Source: Parasponia andersonii (taxonomy: Eukaryota > Streptophyta > Magnoliopsida > Rosales > Cannabaceae). Taken from it: a stretch of DNA of 64,000 nucleotides. The notes beneath the pieces are model-generated. The model was not told the origin of the DNA. It saw nothing but the letters and a program-made list of their open reading frames with translations, and made no database searches. The stretch covers positions 29,804 to 93,803 of the forward strand of contig JXTB01000148.1 of NCBI GenBank assembly GCA_002914805.1, in the 5' to 3' direction. Position numbers and translations under genes: made by a program. Position 1 is the first letter of the stretch; each line of letters opens with the position of its first letter. This document shows, piece by piece, positions 48,136 to 59,962 of this stretch.

Positions 48136-48711
48136 ATATATATTGATGAAACGAAGAGGAACGGAAATATGCCTAAATACTTCAAATATATAAATATATA
48201 AGAAAATATGGATATATAATTATATAAATATAAAAACGTACATATTATTTGGTCATCAATAAGGTAACTTATATGTGTATCCCTAGTATACTAGTTGTTA
48301 GACATTTGTCTAAATAATTCAAATTTCTACTAGTAGTCATTGAATATTGGCAGCTACATTAAGTTAATTATATTATTTAGGGGCTGCAATATTTAATTAT
48401 TGATTGTTAAGTTTTTTGTTTTATACAATCCTATTTGTTCAAGTCATTCAAATCTTGTAATCACTCGTTTATGCTTTGTAACTGATCATCTATTGCGATG
48501 GTTTATTTTCTTAGAGCTATTGAGGCTATTGTAACTCTCATGCAAAAATCAACTTCTATAAAAATACATCATTTGCTTTTGAGTTTAAACATTAAAAAAA
48601 AAATCCAGGAACTTATTTCTTGTTGTTTCTTGTTATTCTCTTTGAGTTTATTCTAGCTAGGTGCTTATGAGAGTATACCATAACTCCTTACCTTGCTATT
48701 AGGGTTACGCC
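48136..48711. other. intergenic, no gene seen
   Basis: AT-rich DNA with no recognisable feature. Confidence 0.5.
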
Positions 48712-48915
48712 TAGAGATGCAACTATAGACCACAGTCCATGGGTCGGCCTAGGCCCATCCTAATACTATAGATGGACAGGGCCGACTTGTCTACTATTTG
48801 TGGGATGGGCCATGATATTATGGCTCGCGATCTGACCCAACCCAGACCACCAAAGTTCATAGGATGAGCTAGCTTGGGCTAGAATGGCTTAGCACATGAT
48901 GGGCCAAGGTGAGCC

Positions 48916-51173
48916 TGTCATGACCCGAGGCTAGGGTCAATGGCAGAATGGGTATTTTATAAATTAGAAATACCAAAAAGAACTAAATAAAAAGAACTAA
49001 ATAAAAAGACTCAATTCATTCAAAATTTTGCCCCAGGATCTCTAACATTTCAAAACTGGTCTCAACAAAATATTTAATTGAAAATAAAATCCACAGTTAT
49101 GCGTCACTCATTGAAAATAGATTATAAATAAAACAACTATTTTAATAGTCGTATATCACAAATCATCTCACACTCAAACTCAGATATAAGTAATACAAAC
49201 CATATCCAGATTTTATATTCTAATTTACAAAGTTTAATGAAATTCAAATTTCTACTCAAATTTAAATATTTCACAAGTATCGTAGGAAATTACCAAAATA
49301 TAAATAAACTAGTTGTTCTGCAAATACCTCGATCTAACTCTTCTGATCCAAATTACACTGAGTGTCACCTGAGAGAAAGAAAGGGGGTGAGCTAATGCCT
49401 AGTAGAGAGTCAATTACAAGTTCCTACATATATATAAAATATTCTCATATTGAAGGTCCTACATGGTCAGTATTCCATTCAAAATAGTTCACAAAACTCA
49501 AGTAGAAATTATAGTCTAATGGTTCAAACCATTGTAATATCCATCAAAACCAGTACATATCCATTCAAGCCAACATATATCCATGTATGCAATCATGATG
49601 TCCGAAGTGTCCTAATGGATCACTCATAAGTCCGAGCCATCTAAAGAGGCGCCGTAAGTCCGATCACCTGATGTGGGGTATCGTAAGTCCGATCACCCGA
49701 TGTGAGCATTGTAAGTCCAATCACCCAATGTGGGCATCGTAAATCCGATCACCCAGTATAGGGTATCGTAAATGTGTGAATGTATGCAAATGTTTTATAA
49801 ATGACAGAATAAGGATATGCACCATTTCTACAATCTCAAAATAACCATGCAGTATTCTTTAATCAAATCACTTCCAATCCTCAAAACTGAGTTCTCAAAT
49901 CATTTTGGATTTTCTAAAAATTTCGGCATTACAACAGCTATTTTTTATCAAAATCCAAAAATCCAATTTCCTGCAGAAATCAATCCAAAACAGTATATAT
50001 GACATGCCAACCAGTGTGACATGTCTCTCATGAAATTTATATCTCAAATCAGGTCAAAAATGGACATAAACACAATTTTTATAAATTATTTCATGAAATT
50101 CTATATTTATTGAAAATATGAAAATTCATAAATTAAATTAATTTTTGTATCAAGTAATCGAATCCCTATCTCTATCGAGTGTCCAACTAGCGTTAAAAGG
50201 CTATAGAGAAAGTTTGGCATCGTTTGGCTGTCGTTTGGAAGAGCAGACATCGTTTTCGAAACTTTGGTTCCTTGGTTTGAAAACTTGATTTTGAAACGGA
50301 GCGTTAAATCATGCAACGAATTTTACCATTAAATTCAGAACATCCAAAAATCCTAGATTAGACATATAATTTGTCAAATTTGGATGCAGGCCCCACAGAA
50401 CGCAAATCGAGGTAAATCTGAGCCATCCAATTTCATTTTTCGGGCCCGTTTCGGAACATAGTCAATATATATCTCATTTTTTACCATTTTCAACTTAGAT
50501 TCCAAAAATGATATCGGTTTTTAAATCTAACGGTCCGATCGAAAAGTCAATTTCAAAACTAATTATACATAAAACTGTCCAACAAAATTAAAATCAAACG
50601 GAGCAAAACTGAGACACAAGGTACTCACCATCAGATTGCTCGTGAGGAGATGAGTCCACGACAACTAGTTTCGCGGCGAACGGTGACTGGAATCGGCTCT
50701 GATGAGGAAAAGAAATCGCGGTGTTTTCTGCATTTTTTCGGTGATCGGCGGCTCTAACGGGGCTGGTTCTGGCGGCGCGAGCTTTGTTCGACAGCTGGGC
50801 GTCGACGCCGGTCAGTGGCGCGGGGCAACGATGGCCGGAGATAGCTCAACGGAGTTTCGCCAGATTTCGGGTTTTGGTTTTGCTCCGGGGACCAAATTGA
50901 AAAAGAATGGGAAAATGCGGGAATTTATGGGCTTAACTGTAGCGCCACATGTCAACTTCTGGTTAATTTGGTACTATTTTGTTTATTTGCACTTGGACCC
51001 ATTATTCTGAAAATCTTCTCAAAAACACTCTTGAATAATTATATTTTAACCCCAATTTTCAAACTTTTCTTACATTTTTGCCCAAATGAACCTAGATCCA
51101 AATCTATTCAAATTCATTTTTTTTAAAGGTTAAAAGACCAATTTGCCCTTACAATTTTCTATGGGATTTCACA
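48916..51173 (+). mobile_element. ~2.26-kb solo LTR, TGTCACG type, copy 2, TSD GAGCC
   Basis: It starts TGTCATGACCCGAGG and ends ATGGGATTTCACA, with a perfect duplication GAGCC at 48911-48915 and 51174-51178. It aligns with 42726-44961 along its length. The right third (50600-50950) is GC-richer and holds a 102-codon frame (50702-51010) with no known domain; the homologous part of copy 1 does not keep it, so it is probably not a gene. Confidence 0.85.
49654..49767 (+). repeat. 28/29-bp minisatellite inside the LTR
   Basis: Four units start GTAAGTCCGATCACC or close variants at 49654, 49683, 49711 and 49739, with periods of 29, 28 and 28. Copy 1 of the LTR (about 43547-43595) has only one or two diverged units, so the array grew after the copies separated. 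Confidence 0.85.
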
Positions 51174-51828
51174 GAGCCGACCCATTTTGGCCTATAGCAG
51201 GTTGGCCCATCATGGAATGACCCATTTTGGCTCCTTCTTTTTTTATTTTTATATTTTTTTAAAATTTTATTTCATATAATCTTAAACATTTTATACTATT
51301 ATTTCCTTATTAAACTAAGGTTTTGTATTGTCCCACCGAATTTAATTTGCAAAATATTCAATGAAATAGTTATAAATAAAAATTTTGTTAATAATTTATA
51401 TAATTATTTAGTTGTATACAAATTAATTTTTCTAATATTAGTAAATATTTTTTTTATTATTTATATTAATTAACACTTAAATTCATTTGTAATTATATAT
51501 AAATTATTTAGGATTTAATAAAAAAAAATAACTTTAAAGTTAAACCAAATATTTTTTTCATTTTTTATTTTTGAACTAGAATAGGTCGGCTCATAGTAGG
51601 TTGGAATGGGTTGGCCCATTCTAGGCTATTATAGGTCAGCCTATAGGCTAGTTCAATCCAGCCCATATATAGGGTAACTCATGAGCTGGGTTAGGCTATC
51701 CTTTTTCTTCAGTAGACCAGCTCGGCCCTATCCACGAAAATAATAGACTAAGCTGACTTGGTCCGTGGCTCATGATCGGCCAACTTAAAATGGGTCGGGC
51801 GACCTATTGTTGCATTTCTAATTGCACT

Positions 51829-53074
51829 CCCTTAGCTGCCACCTAGTGATTGTTGAATCTTTGGAAACCGAGCGTCATGAAGCACTGGATTTAGTATTCT
51901 GAAGTGGATGTATATAGTGGTTAATTTGTTCCATGTATATTGCTATTATCTAAATAATGAAAGAGTTGTAATTGTAATTCTGTAATTACAATTTCTCATA
52001 ATAATATGAATCCTTCTCATTTTATATTTTTTTTATGACTACTGTTTTCTCTAACACTTTTCCGACTCCCGAGTTTGGTCCGTATTCAGCTAAACAAATA
52101 TATCGACATATAGTATTTAGACGTACATGCCTACATATGCACCTCAAAATTACCTATAGGTGATAATGTATTGCCGACTCCGATAATATATGTAATTTGT
52201 AGTCTTGGTCGTCGATGAAATCCCAGCTTATTAGATGCTATAGCTAGATATTAAAGAATCATATTAAGACTAACAAATTAAAACAAAGGCTAGTTCATAG
52301 CTATAAGCTTTGTAGCGTCGAGTGGTTTTGCTTTATAGGCAGACAAGGGGCATCCTGCTTCCCCCGGCTTTGCCTTTGCCTCTTCCTGGGTTTGTGGCAA
52401 AGCTTTGACGTTGGAATTTCTATGGCTCTCTCACTCTATCTATACGTATATATACACATATACATATGAGGTGTGTATTGATCAACGTCACTACTTGTTA
52501 ATAAAAGGGCGGGTATATTGTCTAGTGATGGACGTATTTGTTGGTTTCACCACATGACTTTTGTATATACGGTAATATATAAACACAAAATAGAGAGAGG
52601 ACATGCATGGTATATAATTACAGAAAGAGGAGAGGGTCCAAGTTAAAATCTAGATGTGACGGCTTGGATTGTTTCCACATATATATTCTTTTGGGATTAA
52701 TTGATTATATATTAGTACATTTCTATATAATAATATATGATCAATTTGGGATTCCCTCGGCTTTATGAATATGGTATTCTCTCGGCTTTTATTGTGAGAT
52801 CATGGGTTTCTGGCCGCCCAATCATGTTTGCCTATCTCAAAGTGATTCCTTTGCTTCCTCCTTAAGCCAATTTTCATCCAATCACCGTCGCTTTCCGCCT
52901 TACCTAATTAGTGATATTACTTATATTTATAAAGCTAGGCGTTGTTGTCTGCCTTCCTCCTAGTGGACTCTGGTGGGGTTCACCCTTCGTTACATTACAT
53001 GTCGTGAGGTCTAGTACTGCCCTATTTGGATAGAAAACTTTCCTAGAAAAGTTAGCTAGTGGTCTAATAATCTT
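51829..53074. other. intergenic with a GC-rich foldback
   Basis: AT-rich DNA with TA tracts (52440-52470 and 52680-52740). It contains the GC-rich foldback described separately. No protein gene is recognised. Confidence 0.5.
52316..52410 (+). ncRNA. possible miRNA-like foldback
   Basis: In an AT-rich setting, this 95-base GC-rich segment can fold back imperfectly. CGTC pairs with GACG at the base, GTTTTGC with GCAAAGC higher up, and CAGACAAGGGGCA with TGCCTCTTCCTG near the loop (52371-52390). Stem breaks are frequent. Arm words resemble parts of conserved plant miRNAs (GCCTCTTCC occurs in miR408), but no mature miRNA matches over its length. This is a structural suggestion only. Confidence 0.2.
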
Positions 53075-53252
53075 TTCTTTTATTTTTTTTAAATAAGATC
53101 TTCATTTATTATAAATTAAATAAAAATACCTACAAAGTTTCGACCATCATTCTACCTTATTAAATATAACAAATTTTTACACTTATTCTCAGTGTGATTC
53201 GAACTTAAGAACGAAATTTTAAGTAGTAAATACTCTTATCATTTTAACCAAC
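53075..53252 (-). mobile_element. tRNA-derived SINE-like element, minus strand
   Basis: On the minus strand an A-box-like TTGGTTAAAATGATAAG (about 53246-53230) is followed, after about 30 bases, by a B-box-like AGTTCGAATCA (about 53203-53193), then an AT-rich body ending in an A-rich tail. The arrangement matches that at 1414-1620. No target duplication was found. Confidence 0.55.
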
Positions 53253-53916
53253 TCACTTCATCTCTGCTTCTTCTAATTAAAAGAGGACTACATAAGAATT
53301 TATCTAAAGACTCTCAAATATGATTTTGAGTCTTAAAAGATTTTTAGAAGTCATGTCAAATAATCCCGAGTATTTTAAAATATAGTTGGCACTGGCTGAA
53401 ATACCCTCCTTTAGAAAAAAAAAAATACGTGACTCCATATTCATAAGTAAAATCTTCACAAAAAAAATTAGAGCGCACAATAATTAGGTGTACATAATTT
53501 TTCACAGAAAAAACCTAATTAGATACAAATTAAATTAAGTTAAAGTGTACGTAATTTTGCATAGAAGAAATTCCTTAGCTATAGATTCCCCATAGACACA
53601 AATTAACTAATGTTACTTCATTATGTTACAAATTCATCATTATGCATATTGAACTATGCCCTTTTGTTTTCCATACATGTTTAATTAATTGCTTCTATAC
53701 AAATATGACATCCATGATGTGATATATAACAATTTTGTTAATGGGACCAGTCCCCTGTGGGACTACGTAGAGTAAAATAAATATAAATGTTTTGAACGTG
53801 CTTCCGAGATTTCATTTAGGACTACATGTACCTGCCAATTTTCGTGAATTCCATTAGTTAGCAACAAAGATTTGATAGCGGATTTTTATAGTCACTTATG
53901 CAACCTCAAAATTTTA
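53253..53916. other. intergenic, no gene seen
   Basis: AT-rich DNA with no recognisable feature. Confidence 0.5.
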
Positions 53917-54715
53917 TTACCGGGCGTTTCCTTTTGTTGTAAAACGTAATTTGATCTCTTTTCACGGATCGTCTTTTATTCACGACATTCCCCCCGCCCC
54001 AGAAAAATAAAAATAGTGTATACAGTACAAACTTTGTATATATAATACATGCCTAAGAATGCAGGCCCAATTATAATAATTACAAGAAAACTTCAGAGGA
54101 ATGAGAATATGCTAAATATAGAACTGTGTTTTATAACGTCTATCAAAATATATACGTACCATTTCTTTTTCTTTTTTTTTTGGGGGGGGGGGGGGATTAG
54201 GAGCTTCAGATTTCATTTTAGCTAAACAGGTACGTACGTTCTTCAGCTTATCACTTGCAAAATTTCAAGAACATTAGATCATATGGCATATCACACATTG
54301 TCCATATATAAGTATGTACGGTACGCCACTTATAACTTAATTTGTACGTACACACTAACTGACCAATATAAAAGAAAGCTGGAAATTAAAAGAAAGATTC
54401 AGCTGTCCTAAACAAGTGTGCCGTGCGTCTACATCACTTAAATATTTGTTTCGTTGACTTTAATTAAAATTTACGTTTTTCTTTACAACATTGCTTTTAT
54501 GTCTCTACCACATTTCCTTACGGGTATTTTTTAAAAGGAAAAAAAAAAAAGGGAAAAGAAAACAAAGAGAAGATGTTCTAAATTTTTTTACCGGTCGTTA
54601 ATTTCCTTTTGTTCTAAACGTAATTTGGTTTCTTTTCACGGATCGTCTTTTATTCATGGCCTTTTTTTTTCAGAAAGAAAAAAAAAATGTGTATACAGTA
54701 CAAATTTTGGTTAAA
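53917..54715 (+). repeat. upstream duplication, first copy (A-B) and A'
   Basis: Block A (53917-54040) recurs as A' at 54588-54715: both have TTACCGG, CCTTTTGTT, TTTTCACGGATCGTCTTTTA and GTGTATACAGTACAAA. The period is 671 bp. Block B (about 54040-54587) does not follow A' directly but recurs at 59262-59900 just upstream of the FAF-like gene. Shared B words include GCCTAAGAATGCAGGCCCAA, GAACTGTGTTTTAT and CTTGCAAAATTTCAAGAA; the segment AAACAAGTGTGCCGTGCG with the following TCTACATCACTTAAAT is the longest identical stretch. The simplest history is a tandem duplication later split between A' and B'. Confidence 0.8.
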
Positions 54716-54778
54716 CATTCCCCAGCATAGTAGTAAGTACAAATTTTGGTTAAACATTCCCCAGTATAGTAGCAAGTT
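54698..54778. repeat. 39-bp tandem duplication
   Basis: Two units starting GTACAAATTTTGGTTAAAC lie at 54698 and 54737. The first overlaps the end of block A'. Confidence 0.85.
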
Positions 54779-55825
54779 ATGTTGTGGATGGATTAATTAA
54801 TTAGGTGCAGCAGAAAGGCAGATTTTATGACAAATGAAAATTGAAACTATTTCTTAAGAGCTTGTAGAGTAACAATATTATATACTTTTAGTCATGGAAA
54901 GATTCTGTTGATACTTTTTCTTAAATGTAGTTATGAGCAAACATCGATCCCATCCATACATACAAAATTAGGGCTAGATAAGGTAGAATTCTATTCGCTT
55001 GTAATTATTACTTAAAGCATTTGGCTCAACTTTCAACATGTATCACTGATTATAGCAGCAGTACTAACCAGATGTTCATCGAAAGAAATCTGATCTTTGA
55101 AAGCGAAAGGAAAAAATGAATAGAGATTTAGTAGTTTTGTCCGTACGAGTTCATTTTCTTAATAGTATAAGTTACTTGTGACTTTCGAACTACATTTTGA
55201 ACTCAAATCAAATTTCCAATATTAGGGTCTCAATTAATGTCTTTAAAAGTGAATAGAGCATACAAAATTTAAATGAAACTTGCAAACAAAAAAAACTAGA
55301 AGGTAGTTATAAATTTTAAAGATTGTGTTGTCATCTCATTAGATGGACATAAATTGGGTTAAAAAATATGAAAAGAAATATGAATTTATACCGTTTTATA
55401 TTAATATATTCAAGAGTTGCCAATGATTAAATATGTAGTACGCAGCGCATAGATGATCATACATAATATTTAACTTCACTCGTTTAATTAACATTAAATT
55501 TAAAGTGCGTGAATTTCTTACATGCTTAAATTCCAGTGTACAATTAACAAATAATTAACATGTACACAAGAGGGGGAAAAACGTGGCAATTACATTCTAT
55601 CCCTAAATTAAAAGGAAATGTAATTTAAAAAAAAAAATCAAAAGAAAAGTCATTCGTTGCACCAAGGAAAAAAAAAATGAATCTGTTATTCAACCAACTT
55701 AACCAGTGTTATCCACTCTCAAAGCGTTTTTCATTAATTACAGAAGAGTGAGAATCGAAAGGAAGGGCAATAAACAGGCATAATATTTCGGCAAATTTTA
55801 TAAACCTTTACATAAGCACGCAAGT
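54779..55825. other. intergenic inside the upstream insertion
   Basis: AT-rich DNA, no gene. It is part of the 4.5 kb that separates block A' from block B'. Confidence 0.5.
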
Positions 55826-55994
55826 TGTAACAGCCCAAGAATCCCGCTAGCAGATATTGTCCGCTTTGCCACTTGGGCCAAACCGCCCTCCGCAGCTCAC
55901 GGTTTTCAAAACGCGTCTGATAGGAAAAGGTATCCACACCCTTATAAAGAGTGCTTCGTTCCCCTTTCCAGCCGATGTGGGATTTCACACAAGT
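55821..55994 (-). mobile_element. solo TRIM-type LTR, TSD CAAGT
   Basis: The 164-bp element (55826-55989) reads on the minus strand from TGTGAAATCCCACATCGG to GGGCTGTTACA, with a TATA-like CTTTATAAGGG in the middle. It is flanked by a perfect 5-bp duplication CAAGT (55821-55825 and 55990-55994). It is a compact relative of the expanded copy at 11668-12878 and shows what one unexpanded LTR looks like. The frames across it are not genes. Confidence 0.9.
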
Positions 55995-56551
55995 CACATG
56001 ACCCGTTTCATCCATATAAAACCTAACGCATGTTACATTTTAAAGTTATATATGCAATAGTTAAAGTAGTGTTAAATTTCAATTAAGATGCATGATTAAG
56101 TGCATGACAGATTTTCTTTTTTGGTTCAGTGGTTAAGGGACAATATAAAAAGATCGAGGTAAAGTTCATGAGATAAATCATGTTTTAATTAAAAATTATA
56201 TTTTAGATGTTATGGTTGAGATTTTTCAATTGATTTTTTGGACCTTGAGTATTTTTTTCGCCCTCCTTTTAGGTTATTCAAGATTGTAAGTGCGCGTTTT
56301 TATTTTTTGGAACTTTAAATTTTTTTTGAGCTCTCCCTCATGCTCTTACGTGACTTTTCCGGTGGTAAAATGACGTGTGCTTTGGAATAGGACTTAATCA
56401 CCAGAATCAATAAGTTTAAGGAATTATTTGTAAAAATTAAAATGTTAAGGATAAAATTATAAGAACCTTCGTAAATTAAGGAACCAAATTTTTCAAGAAA
56501 AGCATCCAGAAGAACTCAAATATATTATATTCCAAATAAGTTAGAACCTAA
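55995..56551. other. intergenic; weak SINE-like head at 56120
   Basis: TGGTTCAGTGGTTAAGG at about 56122-56138 resembles a tRNA-like A box. The B box expected about 30 bases on is poor (GATCGAGGTAAAG). It may be an old SINE on the plus strand. Confidence 0.3.
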
Positions 56552-57402
56552 GGGCTTATTTGGTTGGAGAGAATAGAAAGAAAAATAATGAAATTGATTC
56601 CAAAATGGCTAAATTTCAATGTTTATTTGGGATGCCGGAATGAAAAAAAGCTTTTCAGTAGAAAAGAATTTGATGGAATTGTATTCCACCCAACCTTAGG
56701 TAGAAACCTATTTCATTCCATTCGCTAATATTTTGTGAAAAAAATTATAATTTTTTTTTATTTATGAAATATTTTTTAATATTTTGCTGTCAAATGTGTT
56801 TTTTTTATTAAATATATGAAATAATTTTGAAATAATATTAGTAAAATAATTTAATAAAATAATTATAAAAGTAAAATAATCTAATAAAATAATAATTTAA
56901 TTAATAAAATAAAATAATAAAATAATACTAAATATAAAATAATTTAATCAATAGAAAAAATTAATAAAATAATAATTTAATCAATAGAAAAAATTAATAA
57001 AATAATTTAATACAATAAAATAAAATAATGCAAAATATAAAATAATGTAACTAATAAAATAATAAAATAAAATAAAACTAAATGTGAAATAATTTAATAA
57101 AATAATAATTCAATTAATAGAATAATAATTTAATAAAATAATAATAAATTTAAAATAATTTAATAAAATAATAATTCAATTAATAAAATAGTAATTTAAT
57201 AAAATAATAATTTAATTAATAAAATAATAATTTAATTAATAAAATAATTTAATGCTAAATATAATTTAAAATACTTTAAATATTCATTCTAAGCTTACGA
57301 GTACTTTTGTCATTATACAGCTAATTCCATTTTTTTCACAATCAACTAAACATAAGAATGTGCATTCAGCTACTGATTCAACTACTCCAACCAAATAACA
57401 TA
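56552..57402. mobile_element. Harbinger-like MITE with AT-rich tandem core
   Basis: The left end GGGCTTATTTGGTTGGAG and the right end (reverse complement) TTATTTGGTTGGAG are terminal inverted repeats. TATTTGGTTGG with a TAA-type flank (CTAA before the left end) is common in PIF/Harbinger-derived MITEs. The core at 56810-57260 is a nearly pure A/T array made of TAATAAAATAATAATTTAA-like units. There is no gene; the right boundary is uncertain by several bases. Confidence 0.55.
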
Positions 57403-58970
57403 ATTACAGTATCATTTTTTTATTCCATTTTGATTACTATTATTATTACACCAATTTGACTACACAGGCCATAAGAGTTTCCATTCCACACCAGGAGCAA
57501 CAATTCCAAGCCATAAAAAATTAATTAAATAAAAAAAATTGGAGATAATACAGTTGTTAAAACAACTATCATTCTGTGCTTGTTTAAAACCCGAACGGAC
57601 AAAACCAATTGAAAAAAAAAAAATACCAGTCAGAAAAAAAAAAATAGCATAGCGAAAATGATAATACGAGAAATTGTACGTCTTTAACGATAGTAATAGC
57701 CAGAAACGAATGAGCAAAAATGCCACCAATAGCTTTGAGGGGATTGCAATCCAAGACTAAGCATGGGCTGTAAACTATAGTTAAAAAATGATAACTATCA
57801 TTGGATAGATACACTTGGCAGCTGGCACTAGGTACATGCACATTTCTCTTATACCGAAACTAAGCTAGTTATAAAATTTATACTTAATCCCTAACGCATT
57901 GATTAAAGAAAAATAATTATGCAAATAAATGTCGGCTCAAGGGGTACGCAACTGAGGCAGCAGGCCAAAGGCCTCATTAATTATAATTAAGAAATTTGGC
58001 TCAAAGGCCTCATTAATTATAATTAAGAAATTTCTTTAATAATTGGTTCTATATTTTGGCTCAATTTCTAGACAATTTAAGAATTCGTGCTATTACCCTT
58101 GAGGAATTTAAACAACTTTAGGCCTAATTTGTATATAATTTTGAAATAATTAATATGTAAATATTTAATGCTATTACATCTAAATATGAGCAATTGATTT
58201 GGTTAAAAAAATGTTCCTTAAATATAGCAGATTTCAAAATGTTATTTGCTCCTAATTTTCGAAGTAATTTACCTTTTATGACTAATGATAATCTCATCAA
58301 CTTTTATAACCAAACAATCCTCCTATTGTCTCTCAAAAATTTTGAAACTATCTTATTAATTAAGTTCTATTGATCATATTTCTTTTTATATATATGTGTG
58401 TATATATATTTGAAATTAAGAGGGGTGCTGGTGTTTTATCAATTATTAGTTAATTAGCAAATCACTAGTTAAGATGTAAGAGATACATTCAGGACTCTCT
58501 TCTAACCAGTACCTAGGACCATAAGAAGTCAGAAATGAAAACAATCTCTCTTCTAACCAGTACCTAGGACTGCAAGAAGTAAAAAGTGAAAACAAATTTA
58601 GCCAGTGTATGAGCTGTTTGTTACCCGACCATAGAATAAAAAAACAAGAACAATCACTAACTTCAAGTAAAAAGGAGTTAATGTCACATATAATTTCTTT
58701 TTATATATTTTAAAACTTTCTTTGTTCATTTGAAATATGAAATAACCTTTTAATAATCGTTTTTACTTTGGTTTATTATTAATACACATGTCTAATGGCA
58801 AATGCGAAACTAAGGTACAAGTAATTTCCAAGGTATAAAAAAAAAGAAAGAAACCTAATTGGAGGTTTAAAAAAAAAAAAGAAATTCTAATTTTGTCCTA
58901 CATTAAGTAATTATAATAATTTTTCATAAATCCTTTTCATAATTTTTCATAAGGCTCCTAACTAAGTTGA
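57403..58970. repeat. intergenic with 36-bp and 51-bp tandem duplications
   Basis: No gene is visible. A perfect or nearly perfect 36-bp duplication lies at about 57967-58038 (unit AAAGGCCTCATTAATTATAA...). A 51-bp duplication lies at about 58495-58596 (units with CTCTCTTCTAACCAGTACC). The rest is AT-rich. Confidence 0.7.
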
Positions 58971-59258
58971 CACTACAAAAAACTTCACTTTTAGTGACAA
59001 TTAATTTTGTGCCTAAAAGTGAAAAATTCGTTACCAAAATAGTGTAATCATCATTAGGCTGCGACTAAAAAATCTATCACTAAAGTTTTGGTCACAAAAG
59101 ATGCAATTTGTTGTGAGGAAATATACTTTTAGTTATAAATAATTTCATAACTATATATAAAGATTGTGACTAAAAATACATTAATGATAACTTGTGATAT
59201 TTTTTAGTTACAAGAAAATATTTATTGTGACTAAATATTTAGTCTAAAAAAAATTATT
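58971..59258. mobile_element. CACTA-like end or CACTA-derived MITE
   Basis: It starts CACTACAAAAAACTTCAC, the usual CACTA terminal sequence, followed by recurring AGTGAC / GTCACTAA words (TTTTAGTGACAA, ATCACTAAAG, TTGTGACTAAA) typical of subterminal repeats. The opposite end is decayed; block B' of the upstream duplication begins at about 59262. No transposase is present. Confidence 0.6.
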
Positions 59259-59261
59259 ATT

Positions 59262-59900
59262 GTGTATGTATAATACTTGCCTAAGAATGCAGGCCCAATT
59301 ACAATTACAATTAAACTTCAGAGGAATTAATGAGAATAAGCTAATGAATAATGAGACCCAAAAGAAGTCCTTCCTCATAAAACTAGTATTAAATTTTTCA
59401 AAATTATATATGACTATGTTATCATCGAATCCACAAATTATAATCCATTTTCAAAATATAGAACTGTGTTTTATGACTGTCAAAAGATATACGTATCATT
59501 TCGGTTTTTTCTTTTTTTTTTTTTATAGTTTTTTGGTCATAAGGAGCTTCTGATTTCATTTTAGCTAAACAAGTACGTACGTACTGCAGCTTACCACTTG
59601 CAAAATTTCAAGAATTAACATTAAACCATATAGAATATACATATAGAAGTATAAGTATGTATATTACGCCACTTATAAATTAATTTGTGCATACTACTTA
59701 CAAATGTAAAAGAAAGATGGAAATTAAAAAGAAAGATTCACTTGTCCTAAACAAGTGTGCCGTGCGTCTACATCACTTAAATTTTTGTCCCGTTGATTTT
59801 AAATAAAATTTATGTTTTTCTTTACAACATTGTTTTTTATATATCTACCACATTTTCTTCCGGGTATTTTTTTTAAAAAAAAAAAAAAGAAAAGAAAATA
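59262..59900 (+). repeat. upstream duplication, second copy of block B (B')
   Basis: It matches 54040-54587 over most of its length, with one extra segment at about 59340-59450. It ends about 80 bases before the TATA-like site of the FAF-like gene. The most conserved part is at about 59740-59790 (AAACAAGTGTGCCGTGCG and following). Confidence 0.85.
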
Positions 59901-59962
59901 AAAGAAAAGAAGGGAAAGATGTCTTTTTCATGGTGGCGTAGGCGGGTCCCAGTGGACATGGT

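Larger units (their letters stand above)
48712..51820. mobile_element. hAT-like non-autonomous element interrupted by a solo LTR
   Basis: The left end TAGAGATGCAACTATAG and the right end (reverse complement) TAGAAATGCAACAATAG form terminal inverted repeats. Both ends continue into GGGTCGG- and GGGCC-rich subterminal DNA, as in many plant hAT elements. The 8-bp flanks GTTACGCC (48704-48711) and ATTGCACT (51821-51828) agree at 4 of 8, all differences being transitions. Without the nested LTR the element is about 850 bp with an AT-rich centre and no gene. Confidence 0.55.

Noticed and set aside
49654..49767. CRISPR-like spaced repeats
   Set aside because: The units are head-to-tail without spacers and lie in a plant LTR; this is a minisatellite.
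50702..51010. 102-codon frame as a host gene
   Set aside because: It lies wholly inside a solo LTR with a perfect target duplication and is not kept in the sister copy.
52316..52410. MIR408 gene
   Set aside because: Only a nine-base core and general arm layout match; the mature sequence does not.
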